Both the position numbers and the translations under genes were made by a program. Of a stretch of 21,388 bases of DNA, positions 1-8,599 are shown piece by piece. Source of the DNA: Rhodospirillales bacterium (GTDB taxonomy: Bacteria > Pseudomonadota > Alphaproteobacteria > Acetobacterales > Acetobacteraceae); assembly GCA_025350425.1 (NCBI GenBank), contig JANXXW010000354.1, positions 1 through 21,388 on the forward strand. The letters are read 5' to 3'. The stretch's first letter is position 1, and each line of letters opens with the position of its first letter. Under the pieces are notes generated by a model, which had not been told where the DNA came from, did not search any database, and saw only the letters and a list, made by a program, of their open reading frames with translations.

Positions 1-34
1 CATGGTCGCCTTGTCGGTCTCGATTTCGGCGATC
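1..34. other. Inverted fold-back segment at the window edge (probable assembly artefact)
   Basis: Read in reverse complement, these 34 bases translate in frame as IAEIETDKATM. That is exactly the lipoyl-lysine strand that should precede the residues EVEAV encoded from base 38. The forward reading gives an N-terminus (MVALSVSISAI) unlike any lipoyl domain. The segment is therefore an inverted copy of the sequence that belongs just upstream, joined at an ATG. The related stretch of pdhC (about 1440-1471) differs at several bases, so pdhC is not the source. This is probably a fold-back read or contig-end error. Confidence 0.85.
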
Positions 35-1321
<1,287 letters not shown>

Positions 1322-1333
1322 AGGAGAGCAGCG

Positions 1334-2650
1334 ATGGCCACCAACATCCTGATGCCGGCCCTGAGCCCGACCATGACCGAGGGCACGCTCGCACGCTGGC
1401 TGAAGAAAGAGGGCGAGGAGGTCAAGGCGGGCGACGTGCTGGCCGAGATCGAGACCGACAAGGCGACTATGGAGGTCGAGGCGGTCGATGAAGGCGTGCT
1501 CGGGAAGATCCTGGTCGCGGACGGCACCACGGGCGTCAAGGTGAATTCGCCGATCGCCGTTCTGGTGGAGGCCGGCGAAGCGGTCCCGAGTGCCGACGCC
1601 GCTCCGCCCGCCGCACGTGTCGCACCAGCCGCCGAGACCAGGGCCGAAACACCCGTGCCGCAAGCCGCACAGGGAGTGCCCAAGCCGGCTTCCAACGGGC
1701 ACGCGCCCGACACCGAACGTGTGTTCGCCTCACCCCTCGCGCGCCGAATGGCGAAACAAGCCGGGCTGGACCTTGCCACGCTGACTGGCAGCGGACCGAA
1801 TGGCCGGATCGTCAAGGCGGACATCGAAGCAGCGCAACATGGCGGGCTGTCCAAACCTGCATCCGCGCAAGTAGCGGCGCCACAGGCGGTGGCTCTGGCT
1901 CCAAACCTTGCTCCGGCTCCAAAACCCGCGCCAGCACCGGCGCCTGCGTTCACCGCCCCGCATCACCTCATTCCGAACAGTTCGATCCGAAAGGTCATCG
2001 CGCGGCGGCTGACCGAGGCCAAGACGACGATCCCGCATTTCTACGTCTCGATGGACATCGAGATCGACGCGTTGCTCAAGCTGCGTGCCGATTTGAATGC
2101 CAAGTCGAAGGACGGGCCGGGCGCCTTCAAGCTCTCGGTCAACGACCTCGTCATCAAAGCCGCAGCGATCACGTTGCGGCGCATCCCGACGGTCAACGCG
2201 AGCTGGACCGACGAAAATATCGTGGTGTTCGACGATATCGACATCAGCGTTGCCGTCTCGATCCCGGACGGCCTCATCACGCCAATCATCCGCCGCGCCG
2301 ACCAGAAAGGTCTGGCCGCGATCAGTGCGGAGATGAAGGATCTGGCCGCGCGTGCAAAGTCTGGGAAGTTGAAACCCGATGAGTTCCAGGGCGGCGGCTT
2401 CTCGGTGTCCAACATGGGCATGTATGGCGTGAATCAGTTCAACGCCATCATCAACCCGCCCCAGGCCGCCATCCTCGCCGTCGCTGCTGGAATGCAGCGT
2501 CCGGTGGTGAAAAACGGTGCGCTTGCGGTCGCTACCGTCATGACCTGCACCCTCAGCGTCGATCATCGCGCTGTGGACGGCGCGCTGGGCGCCGAGTGGA
2601 TTGCAGAGTTCAAGCGGGTCATCGAAGACCCACTCAGCCTGATGCTTTAG
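1334..2650 (+). CDS. pdhC: Dihydrolipoamide acetyltransferase, E2 of pyruvate dehydrogenase
   Basis: E2 core of the pyruvate dehydrogenase complex; transfers the acetyl group from lipoamide to CoA. The 438 residues show the classic order. The lipoyl domain spans 1-80, with the modified lysine K43 in ETDKATMEVEA. An Ala/Pro linker leads to the peripheral-subunit-binding domain at about 130-167 (FASPLARRMAK...NGRIVKADIE). A second Ala/Pro-rich linker precedes the acyltransferase domain from about 213 to the end, with the active-site motif DHRAVDG (H411, D415). A single lipoyl domain is usual for alphaproteobacterial E2; the second lipoyl group of the complex sits on PdhB. The start is supported by AAGGAGAG overlapping the pdhB stop. 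The stop is 9 bases before lpd. Confidence 0.97.
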   Translation: MATNILMPALSPTMTEGTLARWLKKEGEEVKAGDVLAEIETDKATMEVEAVDEGVLGKILVADGTTGVKVNSPIAVLVEAGEAVPSADAAPPAARVAPAAETRAETPVPQAAQGVPKPASNGHAPDTERVFASPLARRMAKQAGLDLATLTGSGPNGRIVKADIEAAQHGGLSKPASAQVAAPQAVALAPNLAPAPKPAPAPAPAFTAPHHLIPNSSIRKVIARRLTEAKTTIPHFYVSMDIEIDALLKLRADLNAKSKDGPGAFKLSVNDLVIKAAAITLRRIPTVNASWTDENIVVFDDIDISVAVSIPDGLITPIIRRADQKGLAAISAEMKDLAARAKSGKLKPDEFQGGGFSVSNMGMYGVNQFNAIINPPQAAILAVAAGMQRPVVKNGALAVATVMTCTLSVDHRAVDGALGAEWIAEFKRVIEDPLSLML

Positions 2651-2659
2651 GAGGCCGCC

Positions 2660-4051
2660 ATGGCGGACAAGGAATTCGATATCATCGTGATCGGCGGTGG
2701 TCCCGGCGGCTATGTCGCGGCCATTCGTGCGGCGCAACTCGGCATGAAGGTCGCCTTGGTGGAGCAAGAGCATCTCGGTGGCATCTGCCTAAACTGGGGC
2801 TGCATTCCCACCAAGGCCCTGCTGCGAAGCGCCGAGATTAACCACCTCTTGCACCATCTGGGCGATTTCGGCTTCTCGGCCGACAACATCAAGTTCGACC
2901 TCGACAAGGTCGTGAAGCGCTCGCGCGGCATCTCCAAGCAGCTTGTGTCGGGCGTCAGCTACCTGATGAAGAAAAACAAGGTCTCGGTGTTCGACGGTGC
3001 CGGCAAGCTGGCCGGCAAGAACACTGTCGAGGTTACTGGAAAGAACGCGACCAAGCTAACCGCCAAGCATATCATTCTCGCGACTGGCGCCCGTGCGCGC
3101 CAACTGCCGGGCATGGAAGCGGACGGTAAGATCATCTGGTCTTACAAGGAGGCCATGGTCCCGACCGCGATGCCAAAATCGCTGCTGGTCATCGGCTCCG
3201 GCGCCATCGGCATCGAGTTCGCGAGTTTCTATCGCAACATGGGTGCCGAGGTGACCGTGATCGAGATCATGGACCGCGTGCTGCCGGTGGAGGACGTGGA
3301 GATTTCCGCCTTCGCCCGCAAAGAGTTCGAGAAGCAGGGGATGAAGATCATCACCGGCGCTTCCGTGAAGGCGGTCCGTAAGGGTGCCGACAATGCCGTG
3401 GTCACGGTTGAGGTCGGCGGCAAAAGCCAGGAGATCACCGTCGATCGTGTCATCTCCGCCGCGGGCATCGTCGGCAATGTCGAGGGTCTCGGCATCGAGG
3501 GCACCGGCGTCAAGGTCGAGCGCACGCATATTCTGATCGACGAGTTTTGCCGCACCGGCGAACCCGGGGTTTACGCCATCGGCGATGTCTGCGGCGCGCC
3601 CTGGCTCGCGCATAAGGCGAGTCACGAGGGCGTGGTCTGCGTCGAGAAGATCGCGGGCCTTCCCGTCCATGCCATCGATTGGACGAACATCCCCGGCTGC
3701 ACCTACTGCCGCCCTCAGGTCGCCTCAGTCGGCCTCACCGAGGCGAAAGCGAAGGAGCAGGGGCACGAGGTCCGCGTCGGCCGGTTTCCCTTCATCGCCA
3801 ACGGCAAGGCCATCGCGATGGGCGAACCGGACGGCATGGTCAAAGTTGTGTTTGACGCCAAGACCGGGGAGTTGCTGGGCGCCCACATGATCGGCGCCGA
3901 GGTCACTGAAATGATCCAAGGCTACGCCATCGCCCGTACGCTGGAGACGACTGAGGAGGACCTGATGCACACAGTATTTCCGCATCCCACGGTCAGCGAA
4001 ACCATGCACGAGGCGGTGCTTGACGCCTACGGTCGCGCCATCCATTTCTAG
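2660..4051 (+). CDS. lpd: Dihydrolipoyl dehydrogenase, E3
   Basis: FAD-dependent E3 that reoxidises dihydrolipoamide and reduces NAD+. The 463 residues include an N-terminal FAD-binding motif GGGPGGYVA (12-20) and the redox-active disulfide in GGICLNWGCIPTK (C43, C48). The NAD-binding Rossmann motif is GSGAIG (179-184), and the C-terminal dimerisation domain ends in the catalytic HPTVSE pair (H442, E447). Length and motifs are fully normal. The start is set by TAGGAGG, in which the pdhC stop is part of the ribosome-binding site. As the E3 inside a pdh operon it is probably dedicated to this complex, although alphaproteobacterial E3s can be shared with the 2-oxoglutarate dehydrogenase. Confidence 0.97.
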   Translation: MADKEFDIIVIGGGPGGYVAAIRAAQLGMKVALVEQEHLGGICLNWGCIPTKALLRSAEINHLLHHLGDFGFSADNIKFDLDKVVKRSRGISKQLVSGVSYLMKKNKVSVFDGAGKLAGKNTVEVTGKNATKLTAKHIILATGARARQLPGMEADGKIIWSYKEAMVPTAMPKSLLVIGSGAIGIEFASFYRNMGAEVTVIEIMDRVLPVEDVEISAFARKEFEKQGMKIITGASVKAVRKGADNAVVTVEVGGKSQEITVDRVISAAGIVGNVEGLGIEGTGVKVERTHILIDEFCRTGEPGVYAIGDVCGAPWLAHKASHEGVVCVEKIAGLPVHAIDWTNIPGCTYCRPQVASVGLTEAKAKEQGHEVRVGRFPFIANGKAIAMGEPDGMVKVVFDAKTGELLGAHMIGAEVTEMIQGYAIARTLETTEEDLMHTVFPHPTVSETMHEAVLDAYGRAIHF

Positions 4052-4054
4052 CAG

Positions 4055-5032
4055 ATGGTGACCACTCGCGTTCTGATCGACCACCGCCTTGCGGGGGGGG
4101 CCACGCCTAGGCATCCCGAAAAGGCGCACCGTCCCGACAACCCAATTCAGCGCAAGCCGGATTGGATACGTGTTCGTGCGCCCAATCATCCCGTCTATCA
4201 CGAAACACGCGAACTCATGCGGAGCCATGGGCTCGTCACCGTATGTGAGGAGGCGGCGTGCCCGAATATCGGCGAGTGCTGGTCCCAGCGCCACGCCACT
4301 ATGATGATAATGGGCGACACCTGCACCCGCGCTTGTAGCTTTTGCAACGTACGGACCGGGCAACCCGATGTGCTTGATGCCAGCGAGCCCGAGCGTGTCG
4401 CCGATGCTGTTGCCAAGCTTGGTCTGCGTCATGTTGTCATAACCTCGGTAGATCGTGACGATCTCGCCGATGGTGGCGCGGCCCATTTTGCCGCTGTGAT
4501 CCGCGCCTTGCGCGCCGCCGCGCCGGACACCACGGTCGAGGTGTTGACGCCAGACTTCCTGCGTAAGGGCGACGGTCCGATTGAGATGGTCGTTGCAGCC
4601 CGTCCGGACGTGTTCAACCACAACCTCGAAACCGTCCCCCGGCTTTACCCCACCATCCGTCCCGGTGCCCGCTATTTCCAGTCTCTCCGTCTGCTTGATC
4701 GCGTGAAGCAACTTGACCCCAGCATTTTCACCAAGTCTGGCCTGATGGTCGGGTTCGGCGAGCAGAAGCCTGAGATCATGCAGGTGATGGACGACCTTCG
4801 CGTTGCCGACGTCGATTTCCTGACGCTTGGCCAGTATCTGCAACCCACCGTGAAGCACGCGGCGGTCGTGGAATTCGTGACGCCAGACGCGTTCGCCGAA
4901 TACGCGGCAATCTCCCGCGCGAAGGGTTTCCTGCTGGTGTCAGCCACCCCGCTTACGCGAAGTTCCTATCACGCTGACACCGACTTCGCGCGTCTAAAGC
5001 AGGCACGTCAAATCCGTCTTTTGGCCGCGTAA
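4055..5032 (+). CDS. lipA: Lipoyl synthase (radical SAM)
   Basis: Inserts two sulfurs into protein-bound octanoyl groups to make lipoyl cofactors, using SAM and two [4Fe-4S] clusters. The radical-SAM cluster motif is CTRACSFC (C90, C94, C97). The LipA-specific auxiliary cluster motif is CEEAACPNIGEC (C64, C69, C75). A C-terminal RSSYHAD supplies the serine ligand known in the family. At 325 residues it is of normal length. The start lies 3 bases after the lpd stop with no clear Shine-Dalgarno, which suggests coupled translation. A run of eight G lies at 4093-4100 in the poorly conserved N-terminus; both flanks stay in the family reading frame, so no frameshift is indicated. Its operon position links cofactor synthesis to the two lipoylated Pdh subunits upstream. 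Confidence 0.96.
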   Translation: MVTTRVLIDHRLAGGATPRHPEKAHRPDNPIQRKPDWIRVRAPNHPVYHETRELMRSHGLVTVCEEAACPNIGECWSQRHATMMIMGDTCTRACSFCNVRTGQPDVLDASEPERVADAVAKLGLRHVVITSVDRDDLADGGAAHFAAVIRALRAAAPDTTVEVLTPDFLRKGDGPIEMVVAARPDVFNHNLETVPRLYPTIRPGARYFQSLRLLDRVKQLDPSIFTKSGLMVGFGEQKPEIMQVMDDLRVADVDFLTLGQYLQPTVKHAAVVEFVTPDAFAEYAAISRAKGFLLVSATPLTRSSYHADTDFARLKQARQIRLLAA

Positions 5033-5535
5033 TGGTCACGCACGCCGAAACCAAGACTGTCGCATACCGTGACGATCAACTTTACGATCTCGTCGCCGAT
5101 GTGGGCAAATATCCAAAGTTCCTGCCTTGGTGCGTGGGCGCCCGAGTCCGGTCCCGTACTGAAACGGAACTAGTCGCGGACCTCACCATCGGCTTCGGCC
5201 CGTTCCGCGAAAGCTTCACCAGCCGGGTGACACTCGAACGTCCCATTCGGATCCGCGTGAGCTACGAAGACGGTCCCTTCCGATATCTAAATAACGAATG
5301 GAAGTTTGCGCCCGACCCCAAGGGATGTCGGGTCAATTTCTTTGTCGATTTCGAGTTCAAAAGTCGCCTGTTGCAGGCCGCCATTGGTGTCGTGTTCAAC
5401 GAAGCCGTTCGTCGCATGGTCAACGCTTTCATCAAGCGGGCGCGCGATGTTTACGGCCCGCCGGTCGCCACGCTACACGTGGTGGAGTCGGCGAGCACCA
5501 AGCCCAGGACTGTGCCGCTCGACCAACCCACCTAA
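5032..5535 (+). CDS. Coq10/RatA-family START-domain protein
   Basis: 167-residue member of the polyketide-cyclase/START (Coq10/RatA) family. Family features seen: N-terminal Q/D-LYDLVADVGKYPKFLPWC, the middle block LTIGFGPFRESFTSRVTL, and the C-terminal helix VFNEAVRRMVNAFIKRARDVYG. Coq10 homologues bind ubiquinone and support its use in respiration. The E. coli RatA homologue has been described as a ribosome-association toxin, but in this context a quinone-lipid chaperone role is the more natural inference. The start codon overlaps the lipA stop (TAATG, one shared base), so translation is almost certainly coupled. This gene follows lipA in many alphaproteobacteria. The TAA stop is embedded in the inverted repeat that ends the operon. 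Confidence 0.9.
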   Translation: MVTHAETKTVAYRDDQLYDLVADVGKYPKFLPWCVGARVRSRTETELVADLTIGFGPFRESFTSRVTLERPIRIRVSYEDGPFRYLNNEWKFAPDPKGCRVNFFVDFEFKSRLLQAAIGVVFNEAVRRMVNAFIKRARDVYGPPVATLHVVESASTKPRTVPLDQPT

Positions 5536-5569
5536 TCAGTGACCATTTCCAGCAGGGTCACTGATTAGG
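5531..5569. terminator. Perfect 14-bp inverted repeat between convergent operons
   Basis: Arms CCTAATCAGTGACC (5531-5544) and GGTCACTGATTAGG (5556-5569) pair perfectly around an 11-base loop. The left arm contains the stop codon of the START-domain gene (5533-5535). The dienelactone-hydrolase gene arrives from the other side and ends at 5600. The placement suggests a bidirectional terminator or 3'-end stabiliser. Neither side has a strong T tract, so intrinsic termination is uncertain. Confidence 0.65.
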
Positions 5570-5599
5570 CTTGTTAATGGTTGTCCTAGCGGGTTGGCA

Positions 5600-6457
5600 T
5601 CAGACCCCGTATTTCTTGAACCACGCTTGCAGCCGATTCCAACCATCCGCTGCGTCCGCAGCCACGTAAGAGGGCCTGTAGTCGGCATGGAAGCCGTGGC
5701 CTGCATCCGGATACACCACGATCTCGACAGTCTTACCAGCGGCCACAGCCTTGGCTTGCACCGCTTTCACATCATCCACCTTGATGCTGGAATCCTTGGC
5801 TCCGTAAAGCCCCAGCAACGGGCAATCCAGCTTGTTGGCGATATCCATCGGCCCGATCGGTTGGATATCGCTGAGCGTCCCCATAATCGGCCCATACCAA
5901 GCTACCGCCGCCTTGAGCTTTGGATTGTGCGACGCATACAGCCAGGTCAGCCGACCGCCCCTGCAAAAACCTGTTACCCCCAGCCGATCGGTCGACCCCT
6001 TGTTCGCCGCGGCCCAGATGGCGCTGCTGTCGAGGTCCGTGAAGGTCGTTGCGGTTGGAGCGGCGGCGATGATCGTGCTGATCTGGGCCATATCGCTGGC
6101 TTTTGAAAGGTCCCCGGTGCGAGCATATAATTCGGTCGCCACCGCCATATAGCCGACCTTGGCCAAACGGCGACACACGTCCTTGATGTATTCCTGGACG
6201 CCGAAGATTTCCTCGATCACCAGCACGGTCGGGAAGGGGCCAGCCCCGGTCGGACGGGCAAAATAGGCCGGCAACATGCCGTCAGCTACGGGAAGCTGGA
6301 ACTCCCCCGCCTCGATACCCGTCGTGTCGGTACTGATCGCCTGGGCATCGACCCGCGTGGTGGCCAGCGTGAATCCGGTCATCAGGCTGGTCATCATCAT
6401 CCCACGCCTAGCGAGTGGGAAACGGGTAAGCCCGGCGATTTCTGGCAGGTCGTTCAT
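5600..6457 (-). CDS. Dienelactone hydrolase family protein with probable Tat signal peptide
   Basis: 285-residue alpha/beta hydrolase of the dienelactone hydrolase family. The nucleophile is cysteine in GFCRGG (C165); the probable acid is D222 (GAKDSS) and the histidine is H254 (DAGHGFH). E83 in IEEIFG matches the family glutamate that activates the cysteine. The N-terminus (residues 15-40) carries twin arginines (ARRGMMMTSL), a hydrophobic stretch and an AQA-like cleavage site, suggesting export to the periplasm by the Tat pathway. The start overlaps the icd stop (TGATG, one shared base), so the gene is translated as the second member of an icd operon. The substrate is unknown. Despite the name, many members are general carboxylesterases, so a role in chlorocatechol breakdown should not be assumed. 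Confidence 0.88.
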   Translation of the reverse strand: MNDLPEIAGLTRFPLARRGMMMTSLMTGFTLATTRVDAQAISTDTTGIEAGEFQLPVADGMLPAYFARPTGAGPFPTVLVIEEIFGVQEYIKDVCRRLAKVGYMAVATELYARTGDLSKASDMAQISTIIAAAPTATTFTDLDSSAIWAAANKGSTDRLGVTGFCRGGRLTWLYASHNPKLKAAVAWYGPIMGTLSDIQPIGPMDIANKLDCPLLGLYGAKDSSIKVDDVKAVQAKAVAAGKTVEIVVYPDAGHGFHADYRPSYVAADAADGWNRLQAWFKKYGV

Positions 6458-7677
6458 CAGTGGTGCCCCATTTCCTTCTGGATGTTCTGGTCAATCCGAT
6501 CCAGGAACGCCTGCGTGTTCAGCGAGGGCGCATCGCGCCCGATCAAAGATGCGAGATCCTTCGTCATGGCCCCGCTTTCGACCGTTTCGACGCAGACCCG
6601 CTCCAGTGTTTCGGCGAGCGTCACCACGTCGGGGGTGTTGTCGAATTGCCCACGGTACACGAGGCCACGCGTCCAGGCGAAGATCGAGGCGATCGGGTTG
6701 GTGCTCGTCTCTTTCCCTTGCTGATGCTGGCGATAGTGCCGCGTGACGGTGCCGTGCGCCGCCTCGCTCTCAACCGTCTGGCCGTCCGGGCTCAGCAACA
6801 CACTGGTCATGAGGCCCAGGCTACCGAAGCCTTGGGCGACGATATCGCTCTCGACGTCGCCGTCGTAGTTCTTGCACGCCCAGATGTAGCCGCCATTCCA
6901 CTTCAACGCGCACGCTACCATGTCGTCAATCAGCCGATGCTCGTACGTCAGGCCCTCGGCGTCGTAGCGCGCCTTGAATTCATTGTTGAAGATCTCCTCG
7001 AAGATGTCCTTGAAAGTGCCGTCATAGGCTTTCAGGATCGTGTTCTTGGTGGACAGATAAACCGGGTAATGTCTCAGCAGCCCGTAATTGAAGCTGGCGC
7101 GCGCGAAGCCTTCGATTGACGGCGTCGTGTTGTGCATCCCCATTGTGACGCCTGCGCTCTTGAAGTCGAACACCTCAAGCTCGGTGGCCTTGCTGCCATC
7201 GGCAGGCTGATAGGTGAGCGTGACTTTGCCCGGTCCGGGCACCTTCAACTCGACGGCGCGATAGATGTCGCCATAGGCATGGCGGCCGATCACGATGGGC
7301 TGGTTCCAGTGCGGCACCAAGCGCGGTACGTTCTTACAGATGATCGGCTCGCGAAAGATGGTGCCGTCGAGGATGTTGCGGATGGTGCCGTTTGGGCTGC
7401 GCCACATTTTCTTGAGACCGAACTCCGTCACGCGGGCCTCGTCCGGCGTAATGGTGGCGCACTTCACGCCGACGCCGTACTGCTTGGTCGCGTTTGCCGC
7501 GTCGATTGTGACCTGATCGTCAGTCTCGTCACGGTATTGCATGCCGAGATCATAGTATTTGAGATCGATGTCGAGGTAGGGAAGGATCAACTTCTCCTTG
7601 ATGAAGCCCCAAATGATACGGGTCATCTCATCTCCGTCCATCTCTACAACCGGAGTCTTGACCTTGATCTTCGCCAT
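6457..7677 (-). CDS. icd: NADP-dependent isocitrate dehydrogenase (eukaryotic-like type)
   Basis: Oxidatively decarboxylates isocitrate to 2-oxoglutarate in the TCA cycle, yielding NADPH. The 406-residue length, N-terminus VKTPVVEMDGDEMTRIIW and block MWRSPNGTIRNIL place it in the IDH1/IDH2-like homodimeric group rather than the E. coli Icd group. Isocitrate-binding residues fall at the same numbers as in the human cytosolic enzyme: S94, N96, R100, R109, R132 (GRHAYGD) and Y139. The NADP-contact region GTVTRHYRQHQQGKETSTNP is present. The usual NILGGT is NILDGT here, a conservative-position oddity. The start is preceded by GAGGG on the - strand. It heads an operon with the exported hydrolase. 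Confidence 0.96.
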   Translation of the reverse strand: MAKIKVKTPVVEMDGDEMTRIIWGFIKEKLILPYLDIDLKYYDLGMQYRDETDDQVTIDAANATKQYGVGVKCATITPDEARVTEFGLKKMWRSPNGTIRNILDGTIFREPIICKNVPRLVPHWNQPIVIGRHAYGDIYRAVELKVPGPGKVTLTYQPADGSKATELEVFDFKSAGVTMGMHNTTPSIEGFARASFNYGLLRHYPVYLSTKNTILKAYDGTFKDIFEEIFNNEFKARYDAEGLTYEHRLIDDMVACALKWNGGYIWACKNYDGDVESDIVAQGFGSLGLMTSVLLSPDGQTVESEAAHGTVTRHYRQHQQGKETSTNPIASIFAWTRGLVYRGQFDNTPDVVTLAETLERVCVETVESGAMTKDLASLIGRDAPSLNTQAFLDRIDQNIQKEMGHH

Positions 7678-7987
7678 ATCGCCCTCATCACACTATCCGG
7701 TCACGACGCGACCGCGAAGCGGTGTCTTTCGCATCCCGATGCGTAAGCGGCAAGCCGGGGCAGCGTAGCCAAGCGGTGGATTGAAGCTTTCCGTGCAGAT
7801 GAGCCTAAAATCTTGCCTTCTTTTCACCTCCTCTTAGTGGATCGATCGAGGGAACATGAGTCTGTCGACGGTTTCTGAACGTGTGACGTTCTGGCCGGAC
7901 AACGCTGCCCTCGACGGGAGGGAGGACGCAGGCGTCGCCTGCTGAGGGATTGCAAGCAGCGCCGCCATCGGTCCGTTCGGATGTCTT
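7678..7987. other. 310-base intergenic region upstream of icd
   Basis: No confident gene, tRNA or standard promoter was found. Visible items: a perfect AGGAGGTGA-type Shine-Dalgarno on the - strand (complement of 7824-7835) with no conventional ATG after it, and a small - strand open frame from a GTG inside it. There is a GCAGGC-GTC-GCCTGC hairpin (7928-7942) that could end the deoxyribosyltransferase transcript, though it lacks a T tract. The icd promoter presumably lies here, but I cannot place it. Confidence 0.5.
7693..7827 (-). CDS. Possible 44-codon small ORF or leader peptide upstream of icd (speculative)
   Basis: On the - strand a GTG codon at 7827-7825, which is itself the last part of an AGGAGGTG sequence, opens a 44-codon frame (MKRRQDFRLICTESF...) ending at TAG 7695-7693, 15 bases before the icd start. 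The Shine-Dalgarno overlaps rather than precedes the GTG, which argues against efficient initiation there. I do not recognise the peptide. It could be a leader peptide, a decayed gene remnant or chance. The strong purine-rich site is the only positive evidence. Confidence 0.15.
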   Translation of the reverse strand: MKRRQDFRLICTESFNPPLGYAAPACRLRIGMRKTPLRGRVVTG

Positions 7988-8521
7988 TTAACGATCGGAG
8001 GCGGGGTTCAGCATAGGGTAATCGGCCTCGGTCAGCATCGCCACCGCCGAACGGATCGCCAATTCGGCGTCCGCCAGCAAGGCCGCCACGCCACAGGCCA
8101 GCATCAGGTTGTCGGTGAGCGGCGGATCGAATGCCTCGATCAGCATGCCGTCGCAATCGCGCGCGGCACCAACCTCACCGGAGGTGGACGGCACTCGCGC
8201 CGCATAGTCGGTGACAGCATCGGCCGAATACGCGATGACCAGTTTGTTGAGCGCCGCCGCGTAGCCGAGCTCATAGACCGTACCGACATCGGCTGACGGG
8301 CCTCGGAACGGTGTGATGTTGGCGACCACAGCGTCTGATCGCTCGATCATCGCGAGATTCGCCGCCCTGATCGCCGCCGGATCGAGTTGTGTCGCGTTAT
8401 CCAGTGGATATAGCCCGACCGCTCCGGCAGCGGTGCAAAACGCCTTGAGCTGCATGCCCCAGGCGATCGCATCGGGCCGGAACACGTCAGGTCCAGCAAG
8501 ATAAATCAGTATTTTCCGCAT
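7988..8521 (-). CDS. Nucleoside 2-deoxyribosyltransferase family protein
   Basis: 177-residue protein of the nucleoside 2-deoxyribosyltransferase family, which exchanges or hydrolyses the base of 2'-deoxyribonucleosides in nucleotide salvage. Family signatures seen: N-terminal IYLAGPDVF (residues 6-14), the acidic site in ITPFRGPSADVGTVYELGYA (D78 and probable nucleophile E84), and a following ALNKLVIAYS strand. The start is preceded on the - strand by GAGGGTGAG at suitable spacing. It sits downstream of purK in the same direction across a 78-base gap, so it may belong to the purine operon, fitting a salvage/de novo purine theme. Substrate specificity, and whether it acts as transferase or hydrolase, cannot be told from sequence. 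Confidence 0.88.
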   Translation of the reverse strand: MRKILIYLAGPDVFRPDAIAWGMQLKAFCTAAGAVGLYPLDNATQLDPAAIRAANLAMIERSDAVVANITPFRGPSADVGTVYELGYAAALNKLVIAYSADAVTDYAARVPSTSGEVGAARDCDGMLIEAFDPPLTDNLMLACGVAALLADAELAIRSAVAMLTEADYPMLNPASDR

Positions 8522-8599
8522 CTTGCGCTCACCCTCCGGCCTGACGTTGCAAGGCGGGGAGTAAGATACCCGACCCGCTGGAATCCAATCAACCAGCTT

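Noticed and set aside
4093..4100. Run of eight G in the lipA N-terminus as a possible frameshift or phase-variation tract
   Set aside because: The reading frame before it (VLIDH) and after it (RHPEKAHRPDNP) both fit LipA, so the tract is in frame as given; a G8 run in GC-rich DNA is not enough to infer phase variation.
3725..4858. 377-codon - strand open frame across lpd/lipA
   Set aside because: Spans two convincing genes and their junction on the other strand; no family features.
7755..7815. Possible tRNA-like sequence (AGCGTAGCCAAGCGGTGG...)
   Set aside because: Resembles a D-arm fragment only; no acceptor stem, anticodon arm or T-arm (GTTCRA) could be paired.
7928..7942. GCAGGC-GTC-GCCTGC hairpin as terminator of the deoxyribosyltransferase gene
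   Set aside because: Stem is only six base pairs with no following T tract; noted in the intergenic description but too weak for its own feature.
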